Position numbers and translations under genes: made by a program. Of a DNA stretch of 64,000 nucleotides, positions 54,219-62,970 are shown piece after piece; the first letter of the stretch is position 1; each line of letters opens with the position of its first letter. Under the pieces are notes generated by a model. The model was given only the letters and a program-made list of their open reading frames with translations, made no database searches and was not told where the DNA came from. The DNA is from Sphingomonas bacterium (GTDB lineage: Bacteria; Pseudomonadota; Alphaproteobacteria; Sphingomonadales; Sphingomonadaceae), in assembly GCA_030149245.1 (NCBI GenBank), contig JASBRX010000011.1, positions 62,001 to 126,000 on the forward strand, read 5' to 3'.

Positions 54219-55469
54219 ATGTTCGCACTCGCCCTCGCCCCACTCCTCCTCGCCACCACCCAGACGGCCGCGCCCGAACCCGACGCCACGACCCGCGCGC
54301 GGGTCGAGCGCGTCCTGACACAGGCCCCGGTGATCGACGGGCATAACGACCTCGCTTGGGAGTTGCGCACCTCCTATGACAGCGCGGTCGAGGCCGTCGA
54401 TCTGACCCGGGACACATCGAAGCTGGCCAAACCGCTGCAGACCGACATCCCCCGCCTGCGCAAGGGCAAGGTCGGCGGGCAGTTCTGGTCGCTCTACATC
54501 CCCGCCAGCCAGACCGGTCCCCAGGCGGTGCAGACCACGCTCGACCAGATCGACATCATCCAGCGCGTCGTGCGCGCGCATCCCGACACCTTCATGCTAG
54601 CCCAGACCGCCGCCGATGTCCGCGCGGCGCGCGCGCAGGGCAAGATCGCATCGCTGATGGGGATTGAGGGCGGGCACCAGTTTGGCGGCCGCCTGTCGGT
54701 GCTGCGCCAGTTTCGCGAGCTCGGCGTGCTCTACATGACGCTGACTCACAGCAAGAGCCTGACCTGGGCCGATTCGTCGACCGATGCCGCGCGCGCGGGC
54801 GGGCTCACGCCCTTTGGCCGGCAGGTGGTCCAAGAGATGAATCGCATCGGCATGATCGTCGATGTCAGCCATGTGTCGGACGCGACGCTGGACGCCGTGC
54901 TCAACGTCACCCGCGCGCCGGTGATCGCATCGCACTCCTCCGCCCGCGCCGTCGCCGATCGCCCGCGCAACATCCCCGACCCGCTGCTGCGCCGGATCGC
55001 GGAGAATGGCGGCGTAGTGATGGTCAATTTCTACCCCGCCTTCCTCTCGACCGTGTGGAATGACTGGGACAATAAGCGCATCGCCTTTGCCAAGCTGAAC
55101 GGCCTGACCACCGATCCGATCAAATGGCGCGACGACCCTGCTCTGGTCGCGTGGGAACGCGCCAATCCGCAGCCGCGCGTCGATGTGGGCACCGTCGCCG
55201 ACCATGTCGATCATATCGCCAAGGTCGCGGGCCATGACCATGTCGGGATCGGCGCGGACTATGACGGGATCAGCGGCACCGGTCCCGAGGGGATGAAGGG
55301 CGTCGACAGCTACCCGCTGCTGTTCGCCGAACTCGCCCGCCGCGGCTGGAGCGACGCGAATCTCGCCAAGCTGTCCCAGAACAATGTGCTGCGCGTGATG
55401 GAAGCGGTCGAAGCCACCGCGCACGCGATGGCCAAAACCCCGCCGACCGACGCCAACGACCCCGGCTGA
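54219..55469 (+). CDS. M19 family membrane-type dipeptidase
   Basis: 416 residues with a short signal sequence (MFALALAPLLLATTQTAA). TIM-barrel zinc dipeptidase: VIDGHNDLAWELR carries the first metal His and Asp, GIEGGHQFG the bridging Glu, VDVSHVSD and ASHSSARAV the further His ligands, and GIGADYDG the late Asp. It hydrolyses dipeptides, including D-residue or beta-lactam-like substrates, in the periplasm. The gene is 40 bases downstream of the PhoX-like gene and probably co-transcribed. Its 3' end converges with the sulfatase operon. Confidence 0.92.
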   Translation: MFALALAPLLLATTQTAAPEPDATTRARVERVLTQAPVIDGHNDLAWELRTSYDSAVEAVDLTRDTSKLAKPLQTDIPRLRKGKVGGQFWSLYIPASQTGPQAVQTTLDQIDIIQRVVRAHPDTFMLAQTAADVRAARAQGKIASLMGIEGGHQFGGRLSVLRQFRELGVLYMTLTHSKSLTWADSSTDAARAGGLTPFGRQVVQEMNRIGMIVDVSHVSDATLDAVLNVTRAPVIASHSSARAVADRPRNIPDPLLRRIAENGGVVMVNFYPAFLSTVWNDWDNKRIAFAKLNGLTTDPIKWRDDPALVAWERANPQPRVDVGTVADHVDHIAKVAGHDHVGIGADYDGISGTGPEGMKGVDSYPLLFAELARRGWSDANLAKLSQNNVLRVMEAVEATAHAMAKTPPTDANDPG

Positions 55470-55557
55470 TCGGGCAAGGCCGCTTATTCAGTCTTTGTCC
55501 GCGACACGCTGGATGAGATCAAGGCCGCCCGCCAACGGGCCGATGGCGGTGGCCGAT

Positions 55558-55569
55558 ATTGTCGACAAT
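55558..55569. promoter_or_regulatory. Perfect 12-base palindrome in convergent gap
   Basis: ATTGTCGACAAT, in the 145-base space between the dipeptidase and sulfatase stop codons. It looks like a GntR/FadR-type site but lies where no promoter is needed, so it may be chance or part of a bidirectional stop region. Confidence 0.25.
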
Positions 55570-55614
55570 CTTTCAGGCGTTGCCTTGCGCGGCGTGTTGA
55601 AGACCAACCCGCGC

Positions 55615-57480
55615 TCAACCGCGCGGCCCGAGCAACGAGGCAGCCGGGTCGAACGCACCTGCGGCCGTGCGCAGCAGATAACGGGTCGCGCGCCCCAGAT
55701 AGCCGGGATTCTTGTCCCACCGGCCAATGGCGTCGAGCGGGCGGCATGCCGGATCGACATAGGTGATCGCGTTCAGCGCCTGCAGCGCGACCGGCTCGGA
55801 CCCAGAGGCCAGCGCTTCGCGGAATGTCGCCAGCGCAAGCGCGGTTTCGCCGACATGGCTTAGCGCCTCGGCCAGCACAATGCGCACATGCGGCGACGTC
55901 TCACGCTTCAGCGCATCGACCAGCGCCGCGCGCGCAGATGCAGCGTGCGCTTTCCGGATCACCAGCCCGGTTGCCGCCCAATAGCGGACGACTTCATTGG
56001 TCGCAGCAAGCCCGGCGATCAACGCTGACACGTGCGCGGGGTCACCAGCCGCAGCCTTCGCCGCCAGTTCCATGATGTCCGCGAGCGGATAGGCACCCGG
56101 CACGCGGCTCGCCTCATAGCCTTCGAGCGGCGCGCCCTCGGGGATAAAGCCATTATCGTTGATCGCCAGCATGTGACGGTCCAGCGCCCGCGCAAAGTCA
56201 CGCACCCGCGCCCGCTGCCCCGGGGCATTCGCCAGATTGCGCAGCTGGTCGGGATCGGCGTTCAGGTCGTACAGCTCCTCGAAGGGCCGGGGTTCAAAGA
56301 ACCGCGCCTGTGCCGCGTCGAGCGCGCCCGCCTGATGCCGCCGATACACGTCCTGATAGCTGCGCAGCATCAACGGGAAGGCGACGGGCTGCCCCATCGG
56401 ACGATGCGGCATGTAATTGCGGATGTAGCGATACTGGCCGTCCGACACCGTGCGGACGAAATCATAACGCTCGTCCATCCGGTTGCGCATCCCGAAGGCG
56501 AGCGGCTTGGGCCGCGCGACCCGGCGACCCAGGAACGGCGTGCCAGGCAGTTCCTTCGGCTGCTCAACCCCCGCGATCGACAACAGGGTCGGCACGAAAT
56601 CGATGAAGCTGACCGGCGCCGCAATCTCGCTGCCCATCGCCAGCGGAGCGTAATCGGCCCATTTTTCCGGGACATGCACGACGAGTGCACAGCGCATCCC
56701 CTCTTCGCGGCAATGGCGCTTCGACCACGGCAGGCAGCCGCCATTGTCGGAATAATAGAAGACGATGGTATCGTCGGCGAGGCCCTCACGCGCCAGTTCG
56801 GCGAGCTTTTCGCCGACCTGTGCGTCCATCTTTTCCATCAGATTATAATAGCTGGCGATGTCGCGCCGCACGCCGTCGCTGTCGGGCAGGGTGGCCGGGA
56901 CCTGTACATCCTGCGGCTTCACCCGCCCTTCGGTCACGCCGAACAGCCGCGATTCATGCGTCGTTTCGAAGTTGAACACCGCCATGAACGGCGTGTTCGC
57001 GGGCCGGTTGAGGTAATGCGCGGTCGCACTCGACTCGTCCCAGATCGCCTTGGGATCGACCGTGGCGTTATAGTCGGTCTTCTCGTTGTTGGTGCAATAA
57101 TAGCCCGCCGCGCGCAGATGCTGCGGATAGGTCTTGATGAAGGTAGGCAGCGTCGAATCGGCGCGCATATGGTGTGCCGGGCCATTCGACTCCGGGTGGA
57201 TGCCGGTCAGCAGACAGAAACGCGACGGCGCGCACACCGGCGCGTTGGCGTAGACGTTCCGGTAGAGCAGCCCCTTGCGCGCCATGCCGTCGATATGCGG
57301 CGTATGCGCGAGCCGGTCGCCATAGGCACCGATGAACGGACCATTATCCTCGCTGACCAGCCAAAGGATGTTCGGGCGGCCGCGCGGATCGGATCGACTG
57401 CCCGCGCCGGTGGTGGCGCACCCACCGGCGAGACCGGCCCCGGCCATCCCGGTGAGCAGCGTGCGGCGATCGATCGACAT
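55615..57480 (-). CDS. Exported sulfatase with C-terminal HEAT-like repeats
   Basis: About 621 residues from ATG 57480, after GGGAGAGG. Tat/lipoprotein leader (DRRTLLTGMAGAGLAGG-C, lipobox cysteine C21). Sulfatase fold with NILWLVSEDNGP metal site and the formylglycine motif CAPSR (C83), so it needs a maturase (not seen here). After about residue 465 comes a region of HEAT-type helical repeats (VSALIAGLAATNEVVRYWAA, ALVDALKRETSPHVRIVLAEAL). Last gene of the uxaC-uxuB-transporter operon, 11 bases after the MFS gene, implying sulfate removal from a uronate-containing sugar. Confidence 0.9.
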   Translation of the reverse strand: MSIDRRTLLTGMAGAGLAGGCATTGAGSRSDPRGRPNILWLVSEDNGPFIGAYGDRLAHTPHIDGMARKGLLYRNVYANAPVCAPSRFCLLTGIHPESNGPAHHMRADSTLPTFIKTYPQHLRAAGYYCTNNEKTDYNATVDPKAIWDESSATAHYLNRPANTPFMAVFNFETTHESRLFGVTEGRVKPQDVQVPATLPDSDGVRRDIASYYNLMEKMDAQVGEKLAELAREGLADDTIVFYYSDNGGCLPWSKRHCREEGMRCALVVHVPEKWADYAPLAMGSEIAAPVSFIDFVPTLLSIAGVEQPKELPGTPFLGRRVARPKPLAFGMRNRMDERYDFVRTVSDGQYRYIRNYMPHRPMGQPVAFPLMLRSYQDVYRRHQAGALDAAQARFFEPRPFEELYDLNADPDQLRNLANAPGQRARVRDFARALDRHMLAINDNGFIPEGAPLEGYEASRVPGAYPLADIMELAAKAAAGDPAHVSALIAGLAATNEVVRYWAATGLVIRKAHAASARAALVDALKRETSPHVRIVLAEALSHVGETALALATFREALASGSEPVALQALNAITYVDPACRPLDAIGRWDKNPGYLGRATRYLLRTAAGAFDPAASLLGPRG

Positions 57481-57491
57481 CATCCTCTCCC

Positions 57492-58769
57492 TTACTCGGC
57501 TGCCGCTACGGGCTTTTCGGACCGCAACAGCCCCCACAGCACGACGACGCCAACCAGGTCGAACGCGGCGAGCATAACGAACAACGGGCTATAGCCGATC
57601 ACCTCGGCCAGCCCGCCGACAATCAGCGTAAAGATCGCGCCGCCAATCCATCCGATCGACCCCGCCATGCCGGTGGCGGTGCCAACCGCCTTTTTGTCGA
57701 ACAAGTCGGCCGACAAGGTAAGCAGCGCACCTGACAGCATCTGGTGCGCGAACCCACCGACACAGAACAGCGCGATTGCAACCGCCGGGGACGTCGCAAG
57801 CCCGATACAGGCCGGTCCGACCATCAACAGCGCACCCAGCGTCACGGTCAGCTTGCGCGAGGTGAGCAGATCGACCCCGAACCAGCGGATCAGCGCCGGG
57901 GCGATCAGCCCGCCGATCATCGACCCCGCGTCCGCGGCGAGAAACGGCAACCACGCCCACAGCGCCAGATCCTTGAGGTTGAACTCCCAGACCGTGACCA
58001 GATAGAGCGGGATGAAGAAGTTGAACGTCTGCCACGCCGGTTCGGCGAAGAAGCGTGGGATCGCGATCGACCAGAAGCCCTTGGTCCGCACCACGTCGCG
58101 CCAATGCGCCGGGCGCGCAATCACGCCGGCATCGTCGCCCGCCATCTGGATATGCGCGAGTTCGGCCTGGCTCAGGCGCTTGCTCTGCTCGGGGCTGCGA
58201 TAGACGAAGTACCAGATTGCCGCGAAGATCAGGCTGAGGCCCCCGGTGATCAGGAACGCCGACTGCCACCCGAAATAGAGGATGCAGAACGCCACCAGCG
58301 CCGGGGCGATCATGTTGCCGATCGACGACCCCATGTTGAACACGCCGGTCGCCACAGTGCGCTCCCGCGGGGGAAACCATTCGGACACGACCTTGAGCCC
58401 GCCCGGGATCGCCGCCGCCTCGAAGCTGCCGAGCAGGCCGCGCCAGAAGGCCAGGCTGAACCACCCGGTCGAAAAAGCGTGGCACATATTGGCGACGCCC
58501 CAGCCCACGACGAAGATCGCAAAGCCGACCCGCGTGCCGAGCCAGTCGAGGATCGCGCCGCTGAACGTCTGCATGACGGTGTAGGCGGCCTGAAACGCGA
58601 AGACGACCCAGCTATATTGCTGGGTGTTCATGTCGAACACCTGCATCAGCGTTGGCGCCGCGACCGACAGCGACGAGCGCGCGAGATAATTGAGGATCGT
58701 GCCGACCGTCACCAGCGTGATGATCCACCACCGCAGCCCCATGATCGGCATGCGCCTGTCGTTGTTCAC
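57492..58769 (-). CDS. MFS transporter, hexuronate type (ExuT-like)
   Basis: About 425 residues. The GTG at 58769 follows GGGGGGAGTGAGC; upstream in-frame starts lie inside uxuB. About 12 membrane segments, with the ACS family signature WWIITLVTVGTILNYLARSS and EWFPPRERTVATGVFN in the middle. In the operon uxaC-uxuB-MFS-sulfatase it most likely imports glucuronate or a glucuronide. It belongs to the same family as the transporter at 26341-27648, giving two uronate-type carriers in one island under different control. Confidence 0.9.
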   Translation of the reverse strand: MNNDRRMPIMGLRWWIITLVTVGTILNYLARSSLSVAAPTLMQVFDMNTQQYSWVVFAFQAAYTVMQTFSGAILDWLGTRVGFAIFVVGWGVANMCHAFSTGWFSLAFWRGLLGSFEAAAIPGGLKVVSEWFPPRERTVATGVFNMGSSIGNMIAPALVAFCILYFGWQSAFLITGGLSLIFAAIWYFVYRSPEQSKRLSQAELAHIQMAGDDAGVIARPAHWRDVVRTKGFWSIAIPRFFAEPAWQTFNFFIPLYLVTVWEFNLKDLALWAWLPFLAADAGSMIGGLIAPALIRWFGVDLLTSRKLTVTLGALLMVGPACIGLATSPAVAIALFCVGGFAHQMLSGALLTLSADLFDKKAVGTATGMAGSIGWIGGAIFTLIVGGLAEVIGYSPLFVMLAAFDLVGVVVLWGLLRSEKPVAAAE

Positions 58770-58798
58770 GCTCACTCCCCCCAAATTGGCTAGGCGGT

Positions 58799-60199
58799 TC
58801 AGCCCAGTGCCGCGATGTGCGCGTTCAGCGCCGCGCGATCCTCGGGCGTCGGGACCCAGGACGATGCCATTGGCCCGCCGGCATCGAACAGCGCGGCGAC
58901 GATCCCCTCGGCCCCCGCCGTGCGCCACAGCGCAGCCAACTGCTCGGCGCGCGGATCGCTGACATTTGGATTGTCGCCACGGACATGGACGATCCACGCT
59001 GCCAGCGCCTGAAGGATCGCTGGCGACGCCTTGCCCTGTGCCTGCCGGTCGGCGAGCGTCGCCAGCCAGCGCTGCGGGATCTTCTGCGACCCATCCATCG
59101 CGATCTGCGCCAGCCGGTGCGGCAGCGCCGGGTTGGCAAAGCGCGCGATCAGCGAATCGGCATAGGCCGCCAGATCCTGCTCTGGCGCCGGGGTGAAACT
59201 CTCGGCAGCCTCGTCGCGCATCAGCCGACCGACCAACGCGCCGATCTGGGGATCGGCAATCGCCTGGCTGACCAGCTCCAACCCCTTGGCGAGGCCCAGA
59301 TAGGCCAGCGCCGAATGCGCGCCGTTGAGCATGCGCAGCTTGGCGGTTTCATAGGGTCGGACATCCGCGACAATCTGCGCGCCCGCCGCGTCCCAGGCGG
59401 GGCGCGGTCCGGCGAAGCTGTCCTCGATCACCCATTGGCGGAACGGCTCGGTGAACACTGCGGCCTCGTCACGCAGCCCGATCCGTACCTCCAGCGCGTC
59501 GATGTCGGCGGGCTGGGTCGCGGGCACGATGCGGTCGACCATCGAATTGGGAAAGGTGCAGTGATCGGCGCACCATTCGGCCAATGCGGGGTCCCGCGCC
59601 GCCAGCACGCGCAGTAGCATCTCGCGCAGCCGCGTGCCGTTTTCGGCAAGATTGTCGCAGCTCAGGATGGTCAGGCCCGACAGCCCGTTCGCGCGTCGCT
59701 GCTCAAGTCCCTGCGTAAGATATCCATAGATCGTCTGCGGAGCCGCGCGCGCCCCGTCCTCGCAGAGCGAAGCAGGTAGATCAGCGTCGGCGGGGACGAG
59801 GTGATAGCCCTTTTCGGTCACGGTCAGCGTCACGACCTGCGTGCGTGGATCGGCCAGCGCCGCGACCACCCGCTCGGGATCCTCGGGCGCGACGATCGCA
59901 TCACCGACACAGCGGACCAGCCGCGTCACCGGCGCGCCTTCACCCTTGCTGGTCACCGTGAACAGATGGTCCTGTGGTGCAAGCTGGTCGCGCACCGTCG
60001 CGCTGCGCATCGACACGCCGATGATGCGCCAGACCTCGCCCGACGCCCCTATCGCATCCTCGGTCAGCACCGCCTGATGCGCGCGCGTGAACGCGCCCAT
60101 GCCGAGATGGACGATCTGGTGCGCCGCGCTGTCCCGGTCATACTCGACCCGGCGCACGGCATCGGGGAGCGTCGCCGCCGTCGCCTCCGACAGCCTCAC
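58799..60199 (-). CDS. uxuB: D-fructuronate reductase (mannitol dehydrogenase family)
   Basis: About 466 residues. The GTG at 60199 overlaps the uxaC stop (GTGA). Long-chain mannitol-dehydrogenase family: HLGMGAFTRAHQAV (NAD-binding start), SCDNLAENG, FPNSMVDRIVPAT and KLRMLNGAHSALAYLG, the latter with the catalytic lysine and asparagine/histidine set. It reduces fructuronate from UxaC to mannonate, the substrate of ManD. Position between uxaC and a hexuronate transporter supports UxuB over mannitol or tagaturonate activity. Cytoplasmic. Confidence 0.92.
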   Translation of the reverse strand: MRLSEATAATLPDAVRRVEYDRDSAAHQIVHLGMGAFTRAHQAVLTEDAIGASGEVWRIIGVSMRSATVRDQLAPQDHLFTVTSKGEGAPVTRLVRCVGDAIVAPEDPERVVAALADPRTQVVTLTVTEKGYHLVPADADLPASLCEDGARAAPQTIYGYLTQGLEQRRANGLSGLTILSCDNLAENGTRLREMLLRVLAARDPALAEWCADHCTFPNSMVDRIVPATQPADIDALEVRIGLRDEAAVFTEPFRQWVIEDSFAGPRPAWDAAGAQIVADVRPYETAKLRMLNGAHSALAYLGLAKGLELVSQAIADPQIGALVGRLMRDEAAESFTPAPEQDLAAYADSLIARFANPALPHRLAQIAMDGSQKIPQRWLATLADRQAQGKASPAILQALAAWIVHVRGDNPNVSDPRAEQLAALWRTAGAEGIVAALFDAGGPMASSWVPTPEDRAALNAHIAALG

Positions 60200-61605
60200 A
60201 GCTTGTATGCCGCCTTGGCGAGATTGTAGGACAGGTCCTGCGCCAGCTCGGCGGCCTCCCAATCCTCCATGCGATGTTCGGCGACCAGCCGCGCGAGGAA
60301 CCCGCAATCGATGCGGCGCGCGACATCGTGGCGCGCCGGGATCGACAGAAAGGCGCGGGTGTCGTCGTTGAATCCAACCGTGTTGTAGAAACCGGCCGTC
60401 TCGGTCACCTGCTCGCGGAAGCGACGCATCCCTTCCGGGCTATCATGGAACCACCAGGCCGGGCCGAGCTTGAGCGCGGGATAATGGCCGGCGAGCGGCG
60501 CGAGCTCGCGGCTGTAGCTGGTTTCGTCGAGCGTGAAGACGATCACCGACAAGCGCGGATCGTTGCCATATTTCGACAGCAACGGCCGCAGCGCGCGGAC
60601 ATATTCGGTCTGCACCGGGATATCCGCGCCCTTGTCGCGCCCGAAGCGCGCGAACAGCGCCGGATTGTGATTGCGGAACGACCCCGGGTGGATCTGCATC
60701 ACCAGCCCGTCCTCGATGCTCATCCCTGCCATCACCGTCAGCATGTGCGCGCGGAACAGCTCGGCGTCGGCGGCGCTGACGGCCTCGCCGGTCACGCGGT
60801 CGAACAGCGCGCGCGCCTCGGCATCGCTCAGGTCAGCAGTCGCTGCGCTCGGATGGCCATGATCGGTCGAGGTCGCGCCCATCGCCGCGAAATAGGCGCG
60901 GCGGTTGCGATGCGCGGCGAGATAGCCGTCATAGGCGAAGCAGTCCTCACCGGTCAGGTCGGACAGGCGACGCAGATTGTCGCGAAAGCCCTCGAACTCC
61001 GGGTCGATCACCGGATCGGGGCGATAGGCGGTGATGACGCGGCCCGACCAGCCGCTCGCGGCGATCTTGCGATGATGGTCGAGCGGGTCGAGCGGCGATT
61101 CGGTGGTCGCGATCACCTCGATGCCATACCGGTCGAACAGCGCGCGCGGCCGGAAATGGTCCTGCGCCAGCTGCTCGCCGATTGCATCGAAATAGGTGTC
61201 GGCGGTTTCGGCATTCAGCCGCTGCGTCATCCCGAACACCTCGGCAAACACCCAGTCGAGCCACATGCGCGACGGCGTGCCGCGGAACAGGTGATAGTGC
61301 GCGGCAAAGGTCCGCCATGCCTCGCGCGCGGTCACCTGCGGCTGCTCGCCGCGCGGTGTCACCCCCAGCTGCTCCATGGCGATGCCCTGGCTGTAGAGCA
61401 TGCGCAGCACATAATGGTCGGGGGTTAGCAGCAGTTCGGCGGCGTTGGTGAAGGGCTGATCGTCCGCGAACCATTGCGGGTCGGTATGGCCATGCGGGCT
61501 GATGATCGGCAGGTCAGCAACCTGTGCGTAGAGCGCGCGGGCAATGTCCCGTGTGGTCGCATCCGCCGGAAACAGGCGATCGGGATGCAGCTTCAGCGGG
61601 GTCAT
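60196..61605 (-). CDS. uxaC: Glucuronate (uronate) isomerase
   Basis: About 469 residues from ATG 61605, preceded by GGAGAGGGAC. Amidohydrolase-like TIM barrel: [15 protein letters not shown] holds the metal-binding histidines, [13 protein letters not shown] and [15 protein letters not shown] follow, with [17 protein letters not shown] [14 protein letters not shown] near 310. It interconverts glucuronate and fructuronate (and galacturonate and tagaturonate). First gene of the minus-strand operon, with a short divergent gap to manD. Confidence 0.95.
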   Translation of the reverse strand: MTPLKLHPDRLFPADATTRDIARALYAQVADLPIISPHGHTDPQWFADDQPFTNAAELLLTPDHYVLRMLYSQGIAMEQLGVTPRGEQPQVTAREAWRTFAAHYHLFRGTPSRMWLDWVFAEVFGMTQRLNAETADTYFDAIGEQLAQDHFRPRALFDRYGIEVIATTESPLDPLDHHRKIAASGWSGRVITAYRPDPVIDPEFEGFRDNLRRLSDLTGEDCFAYDGYLAAHRNRRAYFAAMGATSTDHGHPSAATADLSDAEARALFDRVTGEAVSAADAELFRAHMLTVMAGMSIEDGLVMQIHPGSFRNHNPALFARFGRDKGADIPVQTEYVRALRPLLSKYGNDPRLSVIVFTLDETSYSRELAPLAGHYPALKLGPAWWFHDSPEGMRRFREQVTETAGFYNTVGFNDDTRAFLSIPARHDVARRIDCGFLARLVAEHRMEDWEAAELAQDLSYNLAKAAYKL

Positions 61606-61635
61606 GTCCCTCTCCATCTTTGTTGAAATCGACCC

Positions 61636-61665
61636 TTGCCATACAATGTCTGACCAATCTACTAT
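61636..61665 (+). promoter_or_regulatory. Candidate promoter of manD
   Basis: TTGCCA (61636-61641, five of six -35 matches), 18-base spacer, TACTAT (61660-61665). Start would be about 40 bases before the manD ATG. It overlaps the regulatory palindrome at 61642-61673. Confidence 0.35.
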
Positions 61666-61673
61666 TGATTGTA
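61642..61673. promoter_or_regulatory. Nested inverted repeats in the uxaC-manD divergent promoter
   Basis: TACAAT and ATTGTA arms enclose a 20-base centre that contains TGTCTGACCA, similar to the TGGTCnGACCA half-site pair of FadR-type GntR regulators such as UxuR. No LacI-type ACCGGT core is present in this 110-base gap. Confidence 0.35.
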
Positions 61674-61715
61674 AGACGATGCCGAATGCGGCACCGGAGG
61701 GGAGTTAAGCCTGAC

Positions 61716-62924
61716 ATGAAGATCACCGCCGCTCGGGTCATCGTGACCTGTCCCGGACGCAATTTCGTGACGCTGAAGATCGAGACCGATCAGGGCGTCT
61801 ACGGCATCGGCGACGCTACGCTGAACGGGCGTGAGCTTTCGGTCGTCTCCTATCTTCAGGATCATGTCGCGCCGTGCCTGATCGGCATGGACCCGCGCCG
61901 CATCGAGGATATCTGGCAGTATCTCTATCGCGGAGCCTATTGGCGGCGCGGGCCGGTGACAATGCGCGCGATCGCCGCGGTCGATGTCGCGCTGTGGGAT
62001 ATCAAGGCCAAGATGGCCGGGATGCCGCTCTACCAGCTGCTCGGCGGGCGCTCGCGCGACGGCGTGATGGTCTATGGCCATGCCAACGGATCCGACATCG
62101 AGGAAACCGTCGACGCGGTCGGCCAGTATATCGACATGGGCTATAAGGCGATCCGCGCGCAGACCGGCGTGCCGGGGATCAAGGACGCGTACGGCGTCGG
62201 GCGCGGCACGATGTATTACGAACCTGCCGACGCCGCCCTCCCCTCGGTCACCGGCTGGGATACGCGCAAGGCGCTGAACTACATCCCGAAGATGTTCGAC
62301 AAGGTGCGCGAAACCTATGGCTTCGATCATCACCTGCTGCACGACGGCCACCACCGTTACACCCCGCAGGAAGCCGCCAATCTCGGCAAGATGCTCGAAC
62401 CCTATCAGCTGTTCTGGCTGGAGGACGTGACTCCGGCGGAGAATCAGGAAGCGTTCAAGCTGATCCGTCAGCACACGGTGACACCGCTGGCGGTAGGTGA
62501 GATTTTCAATACGATCTGGGACGCCAAGGATCTGATCCAGAACCAGCTGATCGACTATATCCGCACCACCATCGTCGGCGCGGGCGGCGTCACGCATCTG
62601 CGCCGCATCGCCGATCTGGCGTCGCTCTATCAGGTCCGCACCGGCTGCCATGGCGCGACCGACCTGTCGCCGGTGACGATGGGCACCGCGCTGCACTTCG
62701 ATACCTGGGTCCCGAATTTCGGCATCCAGGAATATATGCGCCACACCGAAGAGACCGACGCGGTGTTCCCGCACGATTACCGGTTCGAGGACGGCTATCT
62801 GTTCTGCGGCGAAACGCCGGGTCACGGCGTCGACATCGACGAAGAACTGGCGGCAAAATATCCCTACAAGCCCGCCTATCTCCCGGTCGCGCGGCTTGAG
62901 GATGGCAGCATGTGGAACTGGTGA
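61716..62924 (+). CDS. manD: D-mannonate dehydratase, enolase superfamily
   Basis: 402 residues from ATG 61716 (GGAGGGGAG 12 bases upstream). It dehydrates D-mannonate to 2-keto-3-deoxygluconate. Magnesium ligands D210 (LLHDGHH), E236 (FWLEDVTP) and E262 (VGEIFNT), plus Y159, R147 and H212, occupy the positions I recall from the studied Novosphingobium enzyme, with no gaps. This is the enolase-type enzyme, not UxuA. Divergent from uxaC-uxuB, which supply its substrate, and followed 46 bases on by a GH3 gene. Confidence 0.96.
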   Translation: MKITAARVIVTCPGRNFVTLKIETDQGVYGIGDATLNGRELSVVSYLQDHVAPCLIGMDPRRIEDIWQYLYRGAYWRRGPVTMRAIAAVDVALWDIKAKMAGMPLYQLLGGRSRDGVMVYGHANGSDIEETVDAVGQYIDMGYKAIRAQTGVPGIKDAYGVGRGTMYYEPADAALPSVTGWDTRKALNYIPKMFDKVRETYGFDHHLLHDGHHRYTPQEAANLGKMLEPYQLFWLEDVTPAENQEAFKLIRQHTVTPLAVGEIFNTIWDAKDLIQNQLIDYIRTTIVGAGGVTHLRRIADLASLYQVRTGCHGATDLSPVTMGTALHFDTWVPNFGIQEYMRHTEETDAVFPHDYRFEDGYLFCGETPGHGVDIDEELAAKYPYKPAYLPVARLEDGSMWNW

Positions 62925-62970
62925 CGCGCGCCGTTCCGCCCCCGACCTGCACGACGATAGGACGCTGACC

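Noticed and set aside
55488..55760. 90-codon minus-strand frame in the dipeptidase-sulfatase gap
   Set aside because: The C-terminal part reads like a plausible peptide but overlaps the sulfatase 3' end, has no ribosome site and no recognised relative. It could be a gene remnant, but the evidence is too weak.
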